Source: Hyaloperonospora brassicae (lineage: Eukaryota > Oomycota > Peronosporomycetes > Peronosporales > Peronosporaceae). Taken from it: a stretch of DNA of 64,000 nucleotides. The notes beneath the pieces were generated by a model. It was not told the origin of the DNA, did not search any database, and saw nothing but the letters and a program-made list of their open reading frames with translations. Position 1 is the stretch's first letter. Each line of letters starts with the position of its first letter. Below, piece by piece: positions 1 through 12,600 of the stretch. The position numbers and the translations under genes were made by a program. Location: the NCBI GenBank assembly GCA_947650285.1, contig CANTFL010000223.1:248001-312000 (forward strand), in the 5' to 3' direction.

Positions 1-827
1 GCGGGCGCCCTTGGTGCCCAGGCCCTCAGTGCGCTGGTAGCTGATATGTGGCAGGTCGAGGAGAAGAACATTCGGTTCTCGGTGCTCGCCGATAGCTACG
101 TCGGCGTGCTGCCGAGCGACTACAGTGCTGGGAAACTCATTTCGTACTACGGCTCGTGCGAGCTCGACTTGAAGATGCCGGCCAAGCTCTGGGACCAGTG
201 TGACGACAACGAGCTGACCGTGGCCGAAATGATGTCGTTTATGATTGAGAACTTGCCGACTGCGCAGTGGCTGTTTGTAAACAGCAAGTACGACGTGATC
301 CAGCGCACGTTCTACGAGCTCGTGGACCAAGGCATTCTCGGGTACCTCTTTACGGACCTCATTAGTGAAAAGGACTTCTTCGCGGTACGTCGGTTGGTCG
401 TGTGTGTGTGTGTGTGTGCTTCTGTTCAGTATCTGCAGTGACTGGCTAAACTGACTGTCGATGCTGCTTGTTTCTGCTGCTTTTGCATTCGCTGCTGCTG
501 CTGCTGTAGGGCATGACGGCCATTATCGACGTGTACAAGAACGTTAGCGACGATGTCTCCACGTTTTACGTGGATGGCTCTCACCACGTCTTCCTCACGA
601 ACGGCAGCTACTATCACAACGCTACTCGCAGCCCCGGAGGTGTACTTCTGGACGATTTCTTGAAGGCTTGGCTCGTGACCAACTCATCTCTGGACGATGC
701 TGCTTCGGCCGGCGAGTTACCAGCCAGTGGCAACAATGCTGGATTGGACGTCTCGGCAGCGGTTGGCCTCACCAGTATGCTGTCACATACAGCGATAGCT
801 GCAGTCATCTTGATGGTCGCGTATTGA
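1..827 (+). CDS. Pectin-acetylesterase/Notum-like hydrolase, 5'-truncated by the window edge
   Basis: Two exons: <1-384 and 510-827. The frame is open to the left edge, so the N-terminus lies outside the window. The donor is GTACGT after codon 128 and the acceptor is CTGTAG, joined in phase 0. The first visible residues (AGALGAQALS) fit the stretch just after the GxSAG nucleophile of the pectin-acetylesterase alpha/beta-hydrolase family. The motif HHVFLTNGSYYHN in exon 2 fits the catalytic-histidine region near the C-terminus of that family. The protein ends in a small-residue stretch and a hydrophobic tail of about 20 residues, as in a GPI-anchor signal. Inferred role: secreted or cell-surface deacetylation of polysaccharide. 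Family assignment rests on the C-terminal half only; substrate unknown. The 125-nt intron contains a GT run and a CTG run. Confidence 0.6.
400..418. repeat. (GT)n microsatellite
   Basis: About nine GT dinucleotides inside the intron of the pectin-acetylesterase-like gene. A short CTG run follows at about 490-506, just before the acceptor. Confidence 0.9.
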
Positions 828-1069
828 TCTCCTCGAGGTAGAAGCAGGATAGAAAACGAGATTTTGATTGAGCTCCCAAGTTTTGCGTGCAGCTGACAGC
901 TGACTCCTATAGCTCGACTGACGACAGTGTGATGATCCCCAGTCGCTACTGTGCTATGAAACGACAAGACACTTGTTCACCAACACTGCTGTGGCATTTG
1001 GTACATCTAGGGCTTCTTGCTGCGTGCTGCTACATCCATCCATTGCCTCAACGTCACTTGCCTACACAA

Positions 1070-1691
1070 CTAGGAAGCATAATAATAGTGCGTGGCTATA
1101 TGCACAAAGTTGATCCGAGCACCGAAGACCGCGTGCAACACCAATGTGGATACAAAGAGGACAGTGATAACGACCAGCGGTAGCAGCAGTTGCTCTGTCC
1201 TGTGGAGAAACGGCAGGGCTAGCATGGAACACACAACATACAGTGCCGCGCTTCGTCAGCATGTTCATCCACTCTGTATAGCACGCACACACAGATCGCT
1301 GCAGCCCACCGCACCCATGTAGCCCAGAAACGTGATGTACGTGTAGAACCCCCAGCCGAGCGAGTACAACAGGTTCCCAACCAGCAACACCACAAACGAG
1401 TCGGACATGAGCAATGGCACGAGCAAAAACTGCCGTCACAAAGTAAGAACACAAACATGGCAGTGTCAGTCGTGTCATTCTCACTGTCGGCCATCGGACA
1501 TGCCACTCGGTCGGCTGTACCTGCAGCACGTAGAGAAAGAGGAACAGAATGAAGAACGAGTTGCAGTGAATGTCAAAGGCAAACTGCCACTCGACGCGCT
1601 GCTCGACAAACAAAGCGTCGCTCATGCCATGGCTACCTCGGCAGCACAACACAAAACCAGACACACACACAAAACAACGACAACAACAACT

Positions 1692-1730
<39 letters not shown>

Positions 1731-2332
1731 CGATATCAGCACACAGTCCAACCAGAGATCCAACCGTGCATTCACGCGTAAAGTATCGGTATTTAAAACA
1801 CCAGCTCGCGGTCTCACTTGTGCTTCTGACGTAGATTGGAATTGGCCAGCCACCAGCCCAGCGTAGCAATCAACAGCCCCAGGCCAAGCCACTCGATCAG
1901 CACTGCATGAAGTAGCAGCAGCGCGTACCGCGCGACACTGTCCACGCGAAACGCAATGGCCCACGCGACGGTCGCCACGAGCAGAAAGCCACACTGAATA
2001 ACAGCAAACGCTGGATCGTCTCGTGCCCAGCGGTTCTTTGTCTGCTTGCGGTAGTACGCGCTCTTGTAGACCTTTGCCGGCTGCACGCAGAGCGTCACGA
2101 TCTGGTAAAACGCCGCGTCAAAGTCCATCTGCCGGCCGTCCAACACGCGCGTAAAGTACTCGGGAACCGCTGAGCACGAGCGGAAGACGTCCTTCTTGTG
2201 CCGCTGCGGCTGTCGCTGTGTGCCGGAGTAGCGAGAGCTGCTGCTCGAGGTCGTGGCGGACGATACGGCGTGTTGCATGTCGATGCGGGCGCTCGGTGGC
2301 TCTACGGAGAGCTCAGCAAAAGACGGCGACAT
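1070..2332 (-). CDS. UNC50: UNC-50/GMH1 family Golgi membrane protein
   Basis: Four exons on the minus strand: 2332-1818, 1620-1521, 1429-1315 and 1218-1070, giving 292 aa. All introns are GT-AG and the frame closes exactly. The protein carries the family hallmarks RQMDFDAAFYQ, YRKQTKNRWARDDPAF, GLGLLIATLGWW, VEWQFAFDIHCNSFF and a TYITFLGYMALPFL-type block that crosses the last intron. Five or six membrane segments are visible. UNC-50 homologues (yeast Gmh1) are inner-nuclear/Golgi membrane proteins, and in animals they are needed for receptor trafficking. Start choice: ATG 2332 is the first ATG after a low-complexity VHVHVH stretch; ATG 2278 is an alternative. The N-terminal ~45 residues are Ser-rich and not conserved. 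Intron 1 carries a long AAC microsatellite. Confidence 0.9.
1678..1729. repeat. (AAC)n microsatellite in UNC-50 intron 1
   Basis: An almost pure AAC run of about 50 nt between UNC-50 exons 1 and 2. It lies in the intron, so length change would not alter the protein. Confidence 0.9.
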
Positions 2333-5046
2333 GTGGACGTGGACGTGGACGCCGATGCCGATGAGGGAGGAGGTAAATGGGTGTTGCTCGTTAAGTACGG
2401 GTGGATCGACGCATACGAGCTTCGTTTTCCGCGTTGGATCGGGGGAAAACAGGATAGGCGCGCGCGCTAAGACGTGTGCTCGATGCGCGGGCCCTGAGTT
2501 TTGCAACGTATTGGCAAAGTGCGGTTTTTCGTGGTGTGCGTGTTGATTGTGGTGTTTTTCATGCTGTGTGTTGTTGCGGGGAGTGGGGTGTGTGTGGATA
2601 GGGAATGGCTAAGCTGTTTATGCAGGTTTGCGGTGACTGACGCTGGGCTGGTGAGGCGTGATGAGGTAGAGGAGCTGTGAAGGAAGCTGTGGGTTGTTGT
2701 GAATCACGCATCGCACATGGCCGAGAAGTGGCGACTCTGGTTGCTAAACCGCTGGTTGATTTCGTGAATGGCAAAGCACCGAAACGAAGCTATGAGCTCA
2801 CTTTAGGCGACACTGCGCTCCGCACCGCCAAAGTGGATATGGTGAGTCTACGGTTCCGGCACGGCAATGATCGATCTATTGTCGCTACACATCTCAGCAA
2901 CAAGACAAGACCCTTCTCTATTGACATTGCACTATCATGTAAGTGACAATCCTCGCCGGAGCGAGCATGTCCAAACAGTCCGATTAGAATCACATGAGTC
3001 GAAGTAGGATTGGGATGCTATGTGCAAAGAGCGATGTTATACTTCCACTGATGCAAGAGATGCAGTGATGCCCTTTTGTCACTAGTTTATGCCGGAGACG
3101 AGGCTGACTAGTTCTGGAAAACGTGTCGAGTGTAAACTTGAAGCCAGTGGACACATTGCCGCAGCGTGGGTTCGGTGCTACAGTAGTCGGGTACACCAAT
3201 TGTAGCTTACGCTGTCAGTAGCTACAATGCCTGCTGATGTTCTCTTTCTCATGTTACATCACCTCATCAACTGCGATATGCCGATCGAACTTGATGTACC
3301 ACGAACCGTGAAGACGTAGTAGATACAGGATGCAGCGTACTTGTCAAGCTCTTCTTCTTCTTCTGACCAACGAGTTTCCAGTCCAGCACACATTCTTGTA
3401 CTGCGCCATCGCTTTTGCCACTTCACGGGCTTGTGTTGTTCCAGAGCTGGAAAGCAGCGTACATCGCAGTCGAGTTGTGTCTGTAGCTGTTTATATGGCG
3501 TTCGCCGCTTCTTGTCGTACCGTAAGAACGTCCATCAGCGAACAATAAATGCCGCGTTGCAAACGTCCAAGAATCGGAAGCCAGCAAGTGACATGCTCCG
3601 TGTCGGGATCGGGTCCTCGATGCACAGGATGGAGGGATCGGAGTCACCGGCTGCTGCTGAATATCGTGACTGGACTTGACGACCGATCGATCGCTCGACA
3701 ACAACATTCACTTTCTGACGCTCGGGTCTGTTTCCCCCGACATCGATTTCCTTCAGCAATGGAACACCTGTCGGAGGGAATAGCAGGACGAGGGAAATCG
3801 ACGCACGCGACAACTCAATTCTCAAATCACGAAGACTTCGATCGAGGTGCGACAACTGTTGTTGAGACATTTCGGTCGTAATCTCAAGTCACTTCGTTGC
3901 GCTAGTAATCATTCTCTTCGTTTGGTGATGCCAAACCCATCCATTGTGTTGTTCATTCCGTGCAGGTTGTCTTGATAACGGCTTTCATAATCATACGCCG
4001 CTCCTCACGTATCGACACTAGCATCAATCTCTGGTGCGTCATTGGTATTCCCGCTAGCAAGATCTTGGTCAGATCACGGTGATAATGCGTTATTCAGACA
4101 CGTTTCGATGCCAGTCCATCTGCGCAGCTGTGACAAGCATCAGCACGTGCACTCCGCTGATACAACGTGTGTGGTGCATATCGAAGGCCACATGTGAGCA
4201 CGCGCTGACAGCATTGTCTTCGAACTCGACAGGTGGTACGTTTAATTCTGTACATGCTGTTATGTGTGCGTATGCGCCTACTTTTGAGCATTGTACGGGT
4301 AGCTTACACCGCATAGCAAGTACCTCTACATCCAAATGTATGCCGCGCTCTTGCTTTGTCAGCTTTCATGGAACAGCATTGTAATGGCGATAGCGGCCGA
4401 ACCGTGACATGTTGGCGTTTGCGCAAGACAAAGTTCACGCAGAGCCTGCAGGTCAGCAGGGTGGACGTAAACGCGCTAAAGGTCTTCAGTCATGTAGAAA
4501 TGCGCGCAATGTGATGATGCCCAAAAGCCGCTGAAATGGACAACAGTACACGTGAATTGTGCTCCGGACAAAGACAGCTTAGATTTTGTGTGTGCTCGTC
4601 GACGAGACCGTGGTACGGTACTTTGCCACGATTCAATATCACAAGCTCCGGCCTTGTGCTGTCGTCGGAGCAGCGAATGATCTTCATGCGCGCAATGTGG
4701 CTGGATCAAATTTGGGCATCGCTGCTCTTATAAATGATGATGCACAAAACGACCACGCGCATCTGCAGCTGTGCGAATAGGCCGCCGCATGAATCTGCTT
4801 CATCGCCTTTGCTTTTCCCACACGCGAGAAGGAGAAAACCACAAACTTTGCCCGCAGCTCCCTTTTGATGTCCAGCCCGTCGACACGAAACATCAGACTT
4901 GAGTAGACAAAAGAATGCAAGCATACACTCACCAAGAGTGGTCATTCGTAGACACCAAATGCACTCGGCTGTAATGGGCTGCAACCTCTACCGCTAGATA
5001 GCAGCCAGCAAAGACAGCACCCACACCCACTTAGTAGACCCGCAAA
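2333..5046. other. 2.7-kb stretch with no supported gene
   Basis: No open frame here gives a recognisable product. On the minus strand at 4690-4935, a short frame reads GLDIKRELRAKFVVFSFS, weakly like an ADF-H/coactosin core. It is followed after a frame break by a start-like MPKFDPATLR. Neither continues into a convincing protein, so this may be a decayed gene. The plus-strand frame at 2677-2946 (start codon GTG) is not recognised. Confidence 0.5.
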
Positions 5047-6666
5047 TCATAGCCAAATGCCGCCATCATCGTCTTCTTCTGTTTCCTCCTCGTCCATCTC
5101 GTACGACCGAGTCAAAAAGCTGTGCTTTGCACTTGCTCGTGAATGATGTAAAGCGTCCTCTGCACTCACGGGCGAAGTACGGTGTACGAATGCGCGTCGA
5201 GTGTAACCATTTGTAGCGTCACGATGTTGCTCGACAGGATCTGTGGCCTGGGACGTATTCCAACTTGTCGGCTCGCTGTAAAACGAAGATGACCGTTGCC
5301 GATCCATCTTGAGCTCCTCCCGCAGACGCTCTAGTTGGCTCTGCACCTCAGCAAACTCTCGTGCTTTCTTTTCTTCCAACCTCATCGACAGCTGCTTTGA
5401 ACGCTCTTCGGCAAGCCATAGACTTCTTTCCATCTCCTGCACTGCAGCTTGTAACTTGATAGATTCTTGCTTGGCTGCTTCCAATTCAGTATGTAGCTGG
5501 GCCTGTTTCTTGTACGTTGTCAAGTCGGTCGTCAGCGGCTCGAATTTCCGGAAACGGTCAATCTGAGGGAGCCCAATGCGTTCGTGTAACTCGTTGACCA
5601 GTTCAATCTTTTGCACTTCTCGCGGCGAACTGTCTGTAGTACGCGAAACGTCGTGGGACTCGTAACTTTTCCGTGTCTCCTCCTCTTCATCCGAGCTCGA
5701 GCCCGTGATGTTACTGAATTCGATACGGCTGTCTTCGCTCTCGTCGCCGTCTCCGTACGAATAGCTACCCCTCTTTTCCGTCACGTCGCTATCCCATCCT
5801 CCACACCTCCGCATCACGCCTCGAGACACTCTCGCGTTTGCTTCTGCTTCCTGTCTCACCTTGGCCTCCGCTGCTTTCCGCGCCCGTCGCGCTCTAACGG
5901 CTTTGATCATGCGATTCCGAACAGTCGTCAGCAGCGTCAGCTGGTTCAGCTTCTTCTTCATATGGAGGTTCCTCTCGTGCATTTTCGACACGAGTCGCTG
6001 CTTTTCTGAATACGACTCGCTGCGGTTGCGCTGCGACTGCAGGTACGCTTCCGCCAGAGCGTCTTGACTCGAGTCCTTTGCCAAGACGTCATTCGTCCAC
6101 TCGGACAGCGCTTCGGCGCGTTGCAGCAGATCCAGAGCTTTGGCTTTCACGATCGCCTGTAGATACGGCACTGCCTGTTTTCTGCCAATCTCAATGAGGA
6201 TCTGTCCCGCGCGAATGTACGCGTCAATTGCTGCGTGGGGCATCTGCCGGCGCTCTTTGTCCATCGCAAACTGCGCCACTTTCACTGCTTCTTCGTACTC
6301 CCGACCCAACAACTCGGCCGCTCGACCCTGCGATACTTTATCCAGTGCTACCGCAGGTTCCCGCGCTCTTCGGGCCGCCAATGCCGTCCTGTTGTCCACA
6401 GCCGCGCAGCGCCTACTGGGAAAGAGAACGTACGCGTCCGGACGTGCAGAAGCGGCGCGACGCACAGGTCCGTCAGTGCCTGACGCAGTGTCAGCGACGG
6501 CTCTGTCAGTCGAAAGGGAGCGACGCGGACTCGAAGAGCCCGTCATGGAGCCCGTTGCTGACCGATGCGAGACAGGGGCAGAAGACGGCGCGGGCGGCGA
6601 CAGTAGCGGTCGCTTGTGGGCGCGCAGCGCTCGCAGACGCGCTTCCAAGTCGAGTCGCTTGGCCAT
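5047..6666 (-). CDS. MIT-domain and coiled-coil protein
   Basis: Single exon of 539 aa starting at ATG 6666. Residues 1-115 are low-complexity, Ser/Arg/Ala-rich. Residues about 120-200 form three helices (AVKVAQFAMDKERR, AAIDAYIRAGQILIEIG, AIVKAKALDLLQRAEAL) in the pattern of a microtubule-interacting-and-trafficking (MIT) domain. A basic helical stretch follows at 205-275, then an acidic Ser-rich linker. A long coiled coil occupies about 385-455. The C-terminal tail is strongly acidic. MIT domains bind ESCRT-III tails or related helices, so a role in membrane or endosomal traffic is likely but inferred. No AAA ATPase, kinase or protease domain is attached, so it is not a VPS4, ULK or calpain-7 type protein. 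Confidence 0.65.
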   Translation of the reverse strand: MAKRLDLEARLRALRAHKRPLLSPPAPSSAPVSHRSATGSMTGSSSPRRSLSTDRAVADTASGTDGPVRRAASARPDAYVLFPSRRCAAVDNRTALAARRAREPAVALDKVSQGRAAELLGREYEEAVKVAQFAMDKERRQMPHAAIDAYIRAGQILIEIGRKQAVPYLQAIVKAKALDLLQRAEALSEWTNDVLAKDSSQDALAEAYLQSQRNRSESYSEKQRLVSKMHERNLHMKKKLNQLTLLTTVRNRMIKAVRARRARKAAEAKVRQEAEANARVSRGVMRRCGGWDSDVTEKRGSYSYGDGDESEDSRIEFSNITGSSSDEEEETRKSYESHDVSRTTDSSPREVQKIELVNELHERIGLPQIDRFRKFEPLTTDLTTYKKQAQLHTELEAAKQESIKLQAAVQEMERSLWLAEERSKQLSMRLEEKKAREFAEVQSQLERLREELKMDRQRSSSFYSEPTSWNTSQATDPVEQHRDATNGYTRRAFVHRTSPVSAEDALHHSRASAKHSFLTRSYEMDEEETEEDDDGGIWL

Positions 6667-9600
6667 AATGGGACGGACGGACGGACGTGGGGGGGGTGAC
6701 CAATGGGCTGAAACGCGGGGGGTACGCGGGGGTACACTTCTCGTGGGCCGCGAGCAATGGAGTAATGGAGCAATGGACGAAGTGGGTACTCCCTCTGGTC
6801 GATGGAACCGAAGAGAGGGGTGCGACGACGATGCGACGACCGTTTTCTCTCTCTCTCTCTCTCGACGAGGGATTGCAATGGATTATTCGCTCAGGTTCAA
6901 CGCAAGTGGTCAGAAAAAATCAACCCACTCGTTGCCCGGCGCAGGTCACGCGCTGTCAATGGCAAAAGACTCTCAAGAAACGAGTCGAGCCACTGAATGA
7001 TCGAAACGCACTGGGGAAGGAATGACCCACAGCGACAAAAGGCAGAAATGTTGATGGACCGCGCTGACAGAGGTTGGCAGGTGTGACCCGATGGAGGCGG
7101 CACGTTGATTCGACGTACGACGACCCGCGAGCTCGGGGCTGAAGCGAGTGGCTCCTGTGTGTGTGTGTGTTTTTTTTTTTTACGTCGTCGATAGGCGAGC
7201 GCCGAGCGACAGCGGCAGTCGAAGTAGCATTCGGGTCGAGACTCTTTCGTTTGTACTTGTGCGTTCACTCGCATCAGCGTGTGCCTCTTTCGACACTGCT
7301 TTTGATAAAGCCGACTTGTCAATGCCGTCTGTCGTAGCGGTCGTGAGGTCGCACGCAATCGTACAACATTTTGTTCATGCGGCTTTCCACGGAGAGTTGA
7401 CCTTCAAGTAGTTGATCTGATCGGGGGGCATCGGTTCCGGTTAGGGCACACGACTGCTAAAACTTATAGCCGGCCAAAATATAGTAACGGAAGGCGTTCG
7501 TTACTTTTTTTGGACCTGTTTCAAGTCCCTGATCTTGACGGGCACACATTGATGTTGGTGTAAATATTGTCTTGGCGAATCGCATGTCGGCAAAATAGCC
7601 TCAGAGGGTTTCGTACTTGTGACGGGGCACCCTCTGCTTGGACTGACACAGTACAAACTGCCTATACAAACACAGGGTAGGCAGGTGCCTCGGATCCTCC
7701 TGTACACTGTACGTGCAGAGGAAGGCTTTTCTGCTACACGAACACGTCTCAGAAATGGAAAAATAGAGCTTTAGCATCTAGATTTCGAATATCTTTGTCA
7801 AATCTCTGTTGATCTTTCTTGAACTATGTTAAACTACAACATCAACTGCAGCGACCCGCTTACCACCCGTTGCGCGCGTCTTGCGATCAGCACTACAGTC
7901 GGTTGATATAATAGCCGTTCTGAACGAATGAGTGAAGCGGTGCTTTACACCACTCGTAGTGGTAATATTCCGGCAATATGTGCTTGGTGGTCCTGCTCGG
8001 GTAGGGGTAACGCCCTCCCGGAAGGCTTAAGCTAGCTGGTGCTTGCTCAGGCCTCCGACGGGTGCTTCGCGGCATCCGTCAGTTTTGGACAAGTTCCTCT
8101 CCCTCTACAGCCTCTCTCTCTATCCGCTGTTCTCCCAGCCGCCAGCCAAACCGCCACGCCCGACGCCCCCAGGCATCTCTGCTTCGGTACGCTCGCGTCA
8201 AGCGTTGGGTTTTAATGGGAGCAACAGTGACCGTCCCTGGGTCCTGTTGACAAGATAGACATCCAAAGGATCAAAGCAAGAAACCTACCGCTGGACACCG
8301 CCTTCGATTGGCCCCAGACCTGTACTTCCTTTGCCACTGTGCACAGGGTCGTGCAGCCTAATAGGGCTTAGGTGGTATAGGCGCGCCGCCTCATGGACCC
8401 TGGCGAGAGTAGAGAAAAATGTGGCGAAGGAGAGATAACCCGACGCATGCGGAAGTTGAGTCATTTTGGTGGCACGACGGCTCGCGTAACGCGTTTACAA
8501 TACGATACATTGTGTTTGGTGAAGTAAAACAATGGGGAAGATACTATTTACGATATAATTCTTATTGGCCCATTGTGATGCCAATCACAGGTACCAGGCT
8601 CCTCCCCCCGTTACAGTCTTGTGAAGATAGTACCGGTAGAAGCACTCTAGGCAGCAGGTGAAGAAGATGCACCACACATTAGCTAATGTAAGCACTACAC
8701 GTCAGCCAAATGCGATGCCAATCAACGACAAGCGCGCGCATGAAGGTGCAAAAAGTAGTCAACATATGTATGTGTGGTTCGATACAACAAAGTAGTCAAC
8801 ACAGCGAATGAGTGAGAAGCGTTCTCAATGGCACTCTGGCTATTATCTCTGGCGATGTACCAAAAGAGATTGATGAATACAGTGCAGTATTTTACGAGGA
8901 GCGCATAGTATAAAGGTCAGTTTCTGCGTGGACAAGCCAATGCCTGCCATCGAACCTCAAGAGGCATAGCTAAGAGAGATTGTCACTGGTATCGCCAAGA
9001 GGTCAAGTCGATTCGGGGTGAACAACTGCTTTTAGCGACGTTGTAAAAAGCAATGTATGGCAAGTGCTAACGGTCAAGACGCACGTTCCGCTACAAGTTA
9101 TCATTTAGTTTGGAGTAAGCACATTTGCCCTGATGATGCACTCTAGTAAAGCGAACATTTACTCAGAGATCATCAATATATGCAAAACCCAGATCAAGTG
9201 GTGTGTAGCCTTATACTAAGTCCAAAGAGGGAAGCCAAACTTTGGAACAGGCAATGGTCGATGAAGGCGTAAATACCGACCTAACATCCTCAGCAAGGCA
9301 TTCCTACAATATTGCGATTCTTGATTCGAACAGTCGGCAAGGTTGAGGTTCTACTTGGCGAATCGCTATGACAACGAACAAGTATGCGACTTTTTAGTAC
9401 ATATTAGTGGCACGATCGTCTGGCAATTTTTTCAGTACGAGAAGGGTGATGCTGACGCTGAGGATCACGCCGATAGGTTTTTGGTCAGTCGTGGAGACGA
9501 TGGGATGATCAGAGTCCTTTGATGTTACTTTTACGTGCCAAGTGGGCGACTACTAGGCGAAAAGCGCAATATGCAGCGAGGTCCGATGAGCTCAGAAAAC

Positions 9601-12600
9601 CGTATTATTCGGCAAATTATGGTCAAGACGCGCTTCAAAGTTTTCGCAAAAGCATCAGCGACAGACGCCCTGATACCGCAAAACATGGGGGACGTCCCCA
9701 TTGTTTAGAATACCATCGGCTAAGTTAGACAGTCGAGGAGGTTGTCAACACAACGATTAAGGCCGTCGAATGACCACCACTGAGACCACCGATGATTTAT
9801 TATAAGCCCATAAATCGAAGTTATGATCGTAATAAGACTTTCAATGACGCTGGTGATGTGCTTCAGCTTTTTCGGTTAATAGTATTTCTAATTTATAGCG
9901 CTCTGTATTGAATTGCTTCTGCTCTTAGTGTAAATTGTCGTTAAGTAACATAGGTGACAGATGCGTAGCTTTTTTTGTGATGCGGACGTGGCTTCAGCCC
10001 ATCGGAGCTCTGAGTACCAACACAATATGCAACAAGTGTCCGTCGATGTTTCGCTACTCTTGGTGAAGTTTAAATGCGTATTCCGCCACTTGACTCATAT
10101 GTACAAGCGAATAAAAACTGTATAGGACTCGGATCAGTTGATACCAGTGTGCAAATTTAACAGTGCCACAATTCAATGATACATACGTGCGATAGACGCT
10201 GTCTACAAACAACAGCTTGTAAACTCGCCATGTTGCTACTGATCCACGTATGGTGCACACAATTAGTAGATAGATAATTTTCGAAGACATGGAAACACCT
10301 TGTTTCAGTTAATTTGAAGACAGTCGACACAATATCTGCACCAAAGTAACTTGTGTAGTAAGACTTTTGACTACTTTACAACAGCGTGTACAGCAGCATC
10401 ACCGATGAATGAGTTGATGAGATGACAAGGTCGAGAAGCGGACCACATTGTAAAGACGTCTTTCCGTCGAAAAACACGGACGACGATTTTCGGAAAGCCA
10501 TCACATAAAAATCAAAGACGAGTTCAGGTCAATGCCGGTCCGCGCTCCATGGAATCGATATGGGACGGAAGCGCATCAGAAGCGCGATTACTGCACAGGA
10601 CCTTAGTCAGAATACGACACGGACGACACACGACACGAAGGAAGCATACATGCGACGCGGGAGACATACCGCCAAGTAAGATGTCAATGTGATGTATCAC
10701 TGCACACATGGCCATATCCTGCTGATATAAACGTTCAGTCATACGTCTTGTTCTTCTGATCGGCCGATGTAAAGTGGAGGTCAATGTTCTCTCCGGACAT
10801 GCTTATAGTTCGTGTACGATCTTTGGTCTCCCGACAATCAAAAACTTTAATCGCCCTTTTACATGTTAACAATTGTTTGCTAGCCGAGGATCAAGAACGG
10901 CTATGCGGCCAACTCCAACTAATACAGGACGCGTCAAGAAAGCAAAGTAAATGAAACCATGTGTTCATAAGGCATATGGAAGGCCAAAAAATGTTTGGAT
11001 CCACAGCGACTTGTAGTCCCGGTCGCAACGGACCGTAAAGCGTGCACTATGTAATCCTCTTGTGTGTAAAAATGTCCGCGAATAAAGCCACGTGATATTT
11101 CCTAGCTACAGCACTGGTCATGATCGTGTCATCCCAAGCCTACTGAGAAGAGCACAAATTAGCCGACTGAGGTAGCAATGCCTTATGCACACGGAATAAG
11201 AGTGCTACTTCCATCATTCGATCTCTGGACGCCATTGGTGGGTTTGAGGGCGCAGCAATTCTTCGACCACCGCTACACCACAGCAGCCGCCTGCACAACG
11301 CATTTGCAAACTGGTGGATTGAAGATGGTTTTGTGATAATCCTGTAAGAGCTGTGTTTGATCATTTCGTGCGTTAAACTCTACATGTATTCGAAACCATA
11401 CGTAACAGGGGTGCACACTGTGCATGTGCATATAACCATATCCGAGATCATATAAAGTGATCGTACTATCTCTTTTCACTTCCGCTTATCACAGTATTAA
11501 GGTTTCATATATGCGTCGTGAAGCATTCGCATTCCGAATTTCTTCATCGCTTCTTACAAGAAAGATTTACTATTCCGCAAAAATGCTTGATCGACACACA
11601 CATTTTCGTGATAAAGAGTCTTGTACATATTATTCTCTTATTTGTACGAAAGCACAATTGTGGCAACAACGGCTACACCTTCCACATCTTGTGTTTTGGC
11701 CCATTCTCATCATGTATCCGTACCTTTTTGTGCTATAGCCTGCTTCTAGTCTGGACGCTCTACCTCATAGTAAACAGACGTAGCGACACACACGTCATTT
11801 AAGGACTTTCAGCAAGATAAGCCTTATCACTTCATATATTTAAATCGGCTAATTATGTCGGCGATTTGCAAATATGAGAAGTAACTGGGCCATGCTAGGC
11901 CGTTTACATTATACATCGGTGCTAGAACGCATTAACGTGGATTAGACTGACACATCAGAGGTAATTGCTCGAGGATTGTACGTCTCTATCGCAATGTAAA
12001 CCGCAATGTTCACTGGGATGATCCCCATTATCAACCGAAGTTGCAACAGTAGTATGTAAAGTCAAAGTAATCATCATCGCAGCCGGCTACACGCGAGCAT
12101 TGGCTTGTCCGATCAGCACGACACATATCGAGCAGACTCTACATCATTTACTTCGTCACGTTACGAGCCGACTTGCATGCCACGCAACGGCCGATCCGAC
12201 ACCGCCATGTCATCGCAAATACTTGATCACATTAAAACTGCCATCAAGGCCTCGGGGTCGGATGCATTGGTCAATGGAAAGACATTTGTCAGTTATGATT
12301 GCTCTCAACGACCATCATCGGAAAGTTGGGACTAGTTTGTTGAGCATTCACCACTTGAGGCTGTATCGCTTCAAGCAAGGTCTCAAGTATCGTCATCGTA
12401 ACAAACATGCACGCTGTTCCTCGGTCGTGCATCATGTAAACTACGCTCTTGTTTGCGATCGCGCAGTCACTACAGTCCTGTGGTTGTCGCATCGTTTAGT
12501 ATCTTATTAATAACAACGCACGGTACACTGCAACACAAAGAGCACGTGTATCCCTCTATATCGGCACGTAACTTTGCTTGGTATCCCAGTGACCATTTAC

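Noticed and set aside
1062..1994. 310-codon minus-strand frame over UNC-50
   Set aside because: It reads through UNC-50 introns, including the AAC repeat (as a Val run), and changes out of the conserved frame. The spliced model explains the conserved parts.
6140..7000. 286-codon plus-strand frame opposite the MIT-domain gene
   Set aside because: Antisense shadow of a gene with clear domain content; its Arg/Ala/Ser-rich product has no recognisable feature.
8043..8400. Possible LTR or SINE end (pyrimidine-rich stretch)
   Set aside because: No terminal repeat, primer site, Pol III boxes or second copy could be found in the window.
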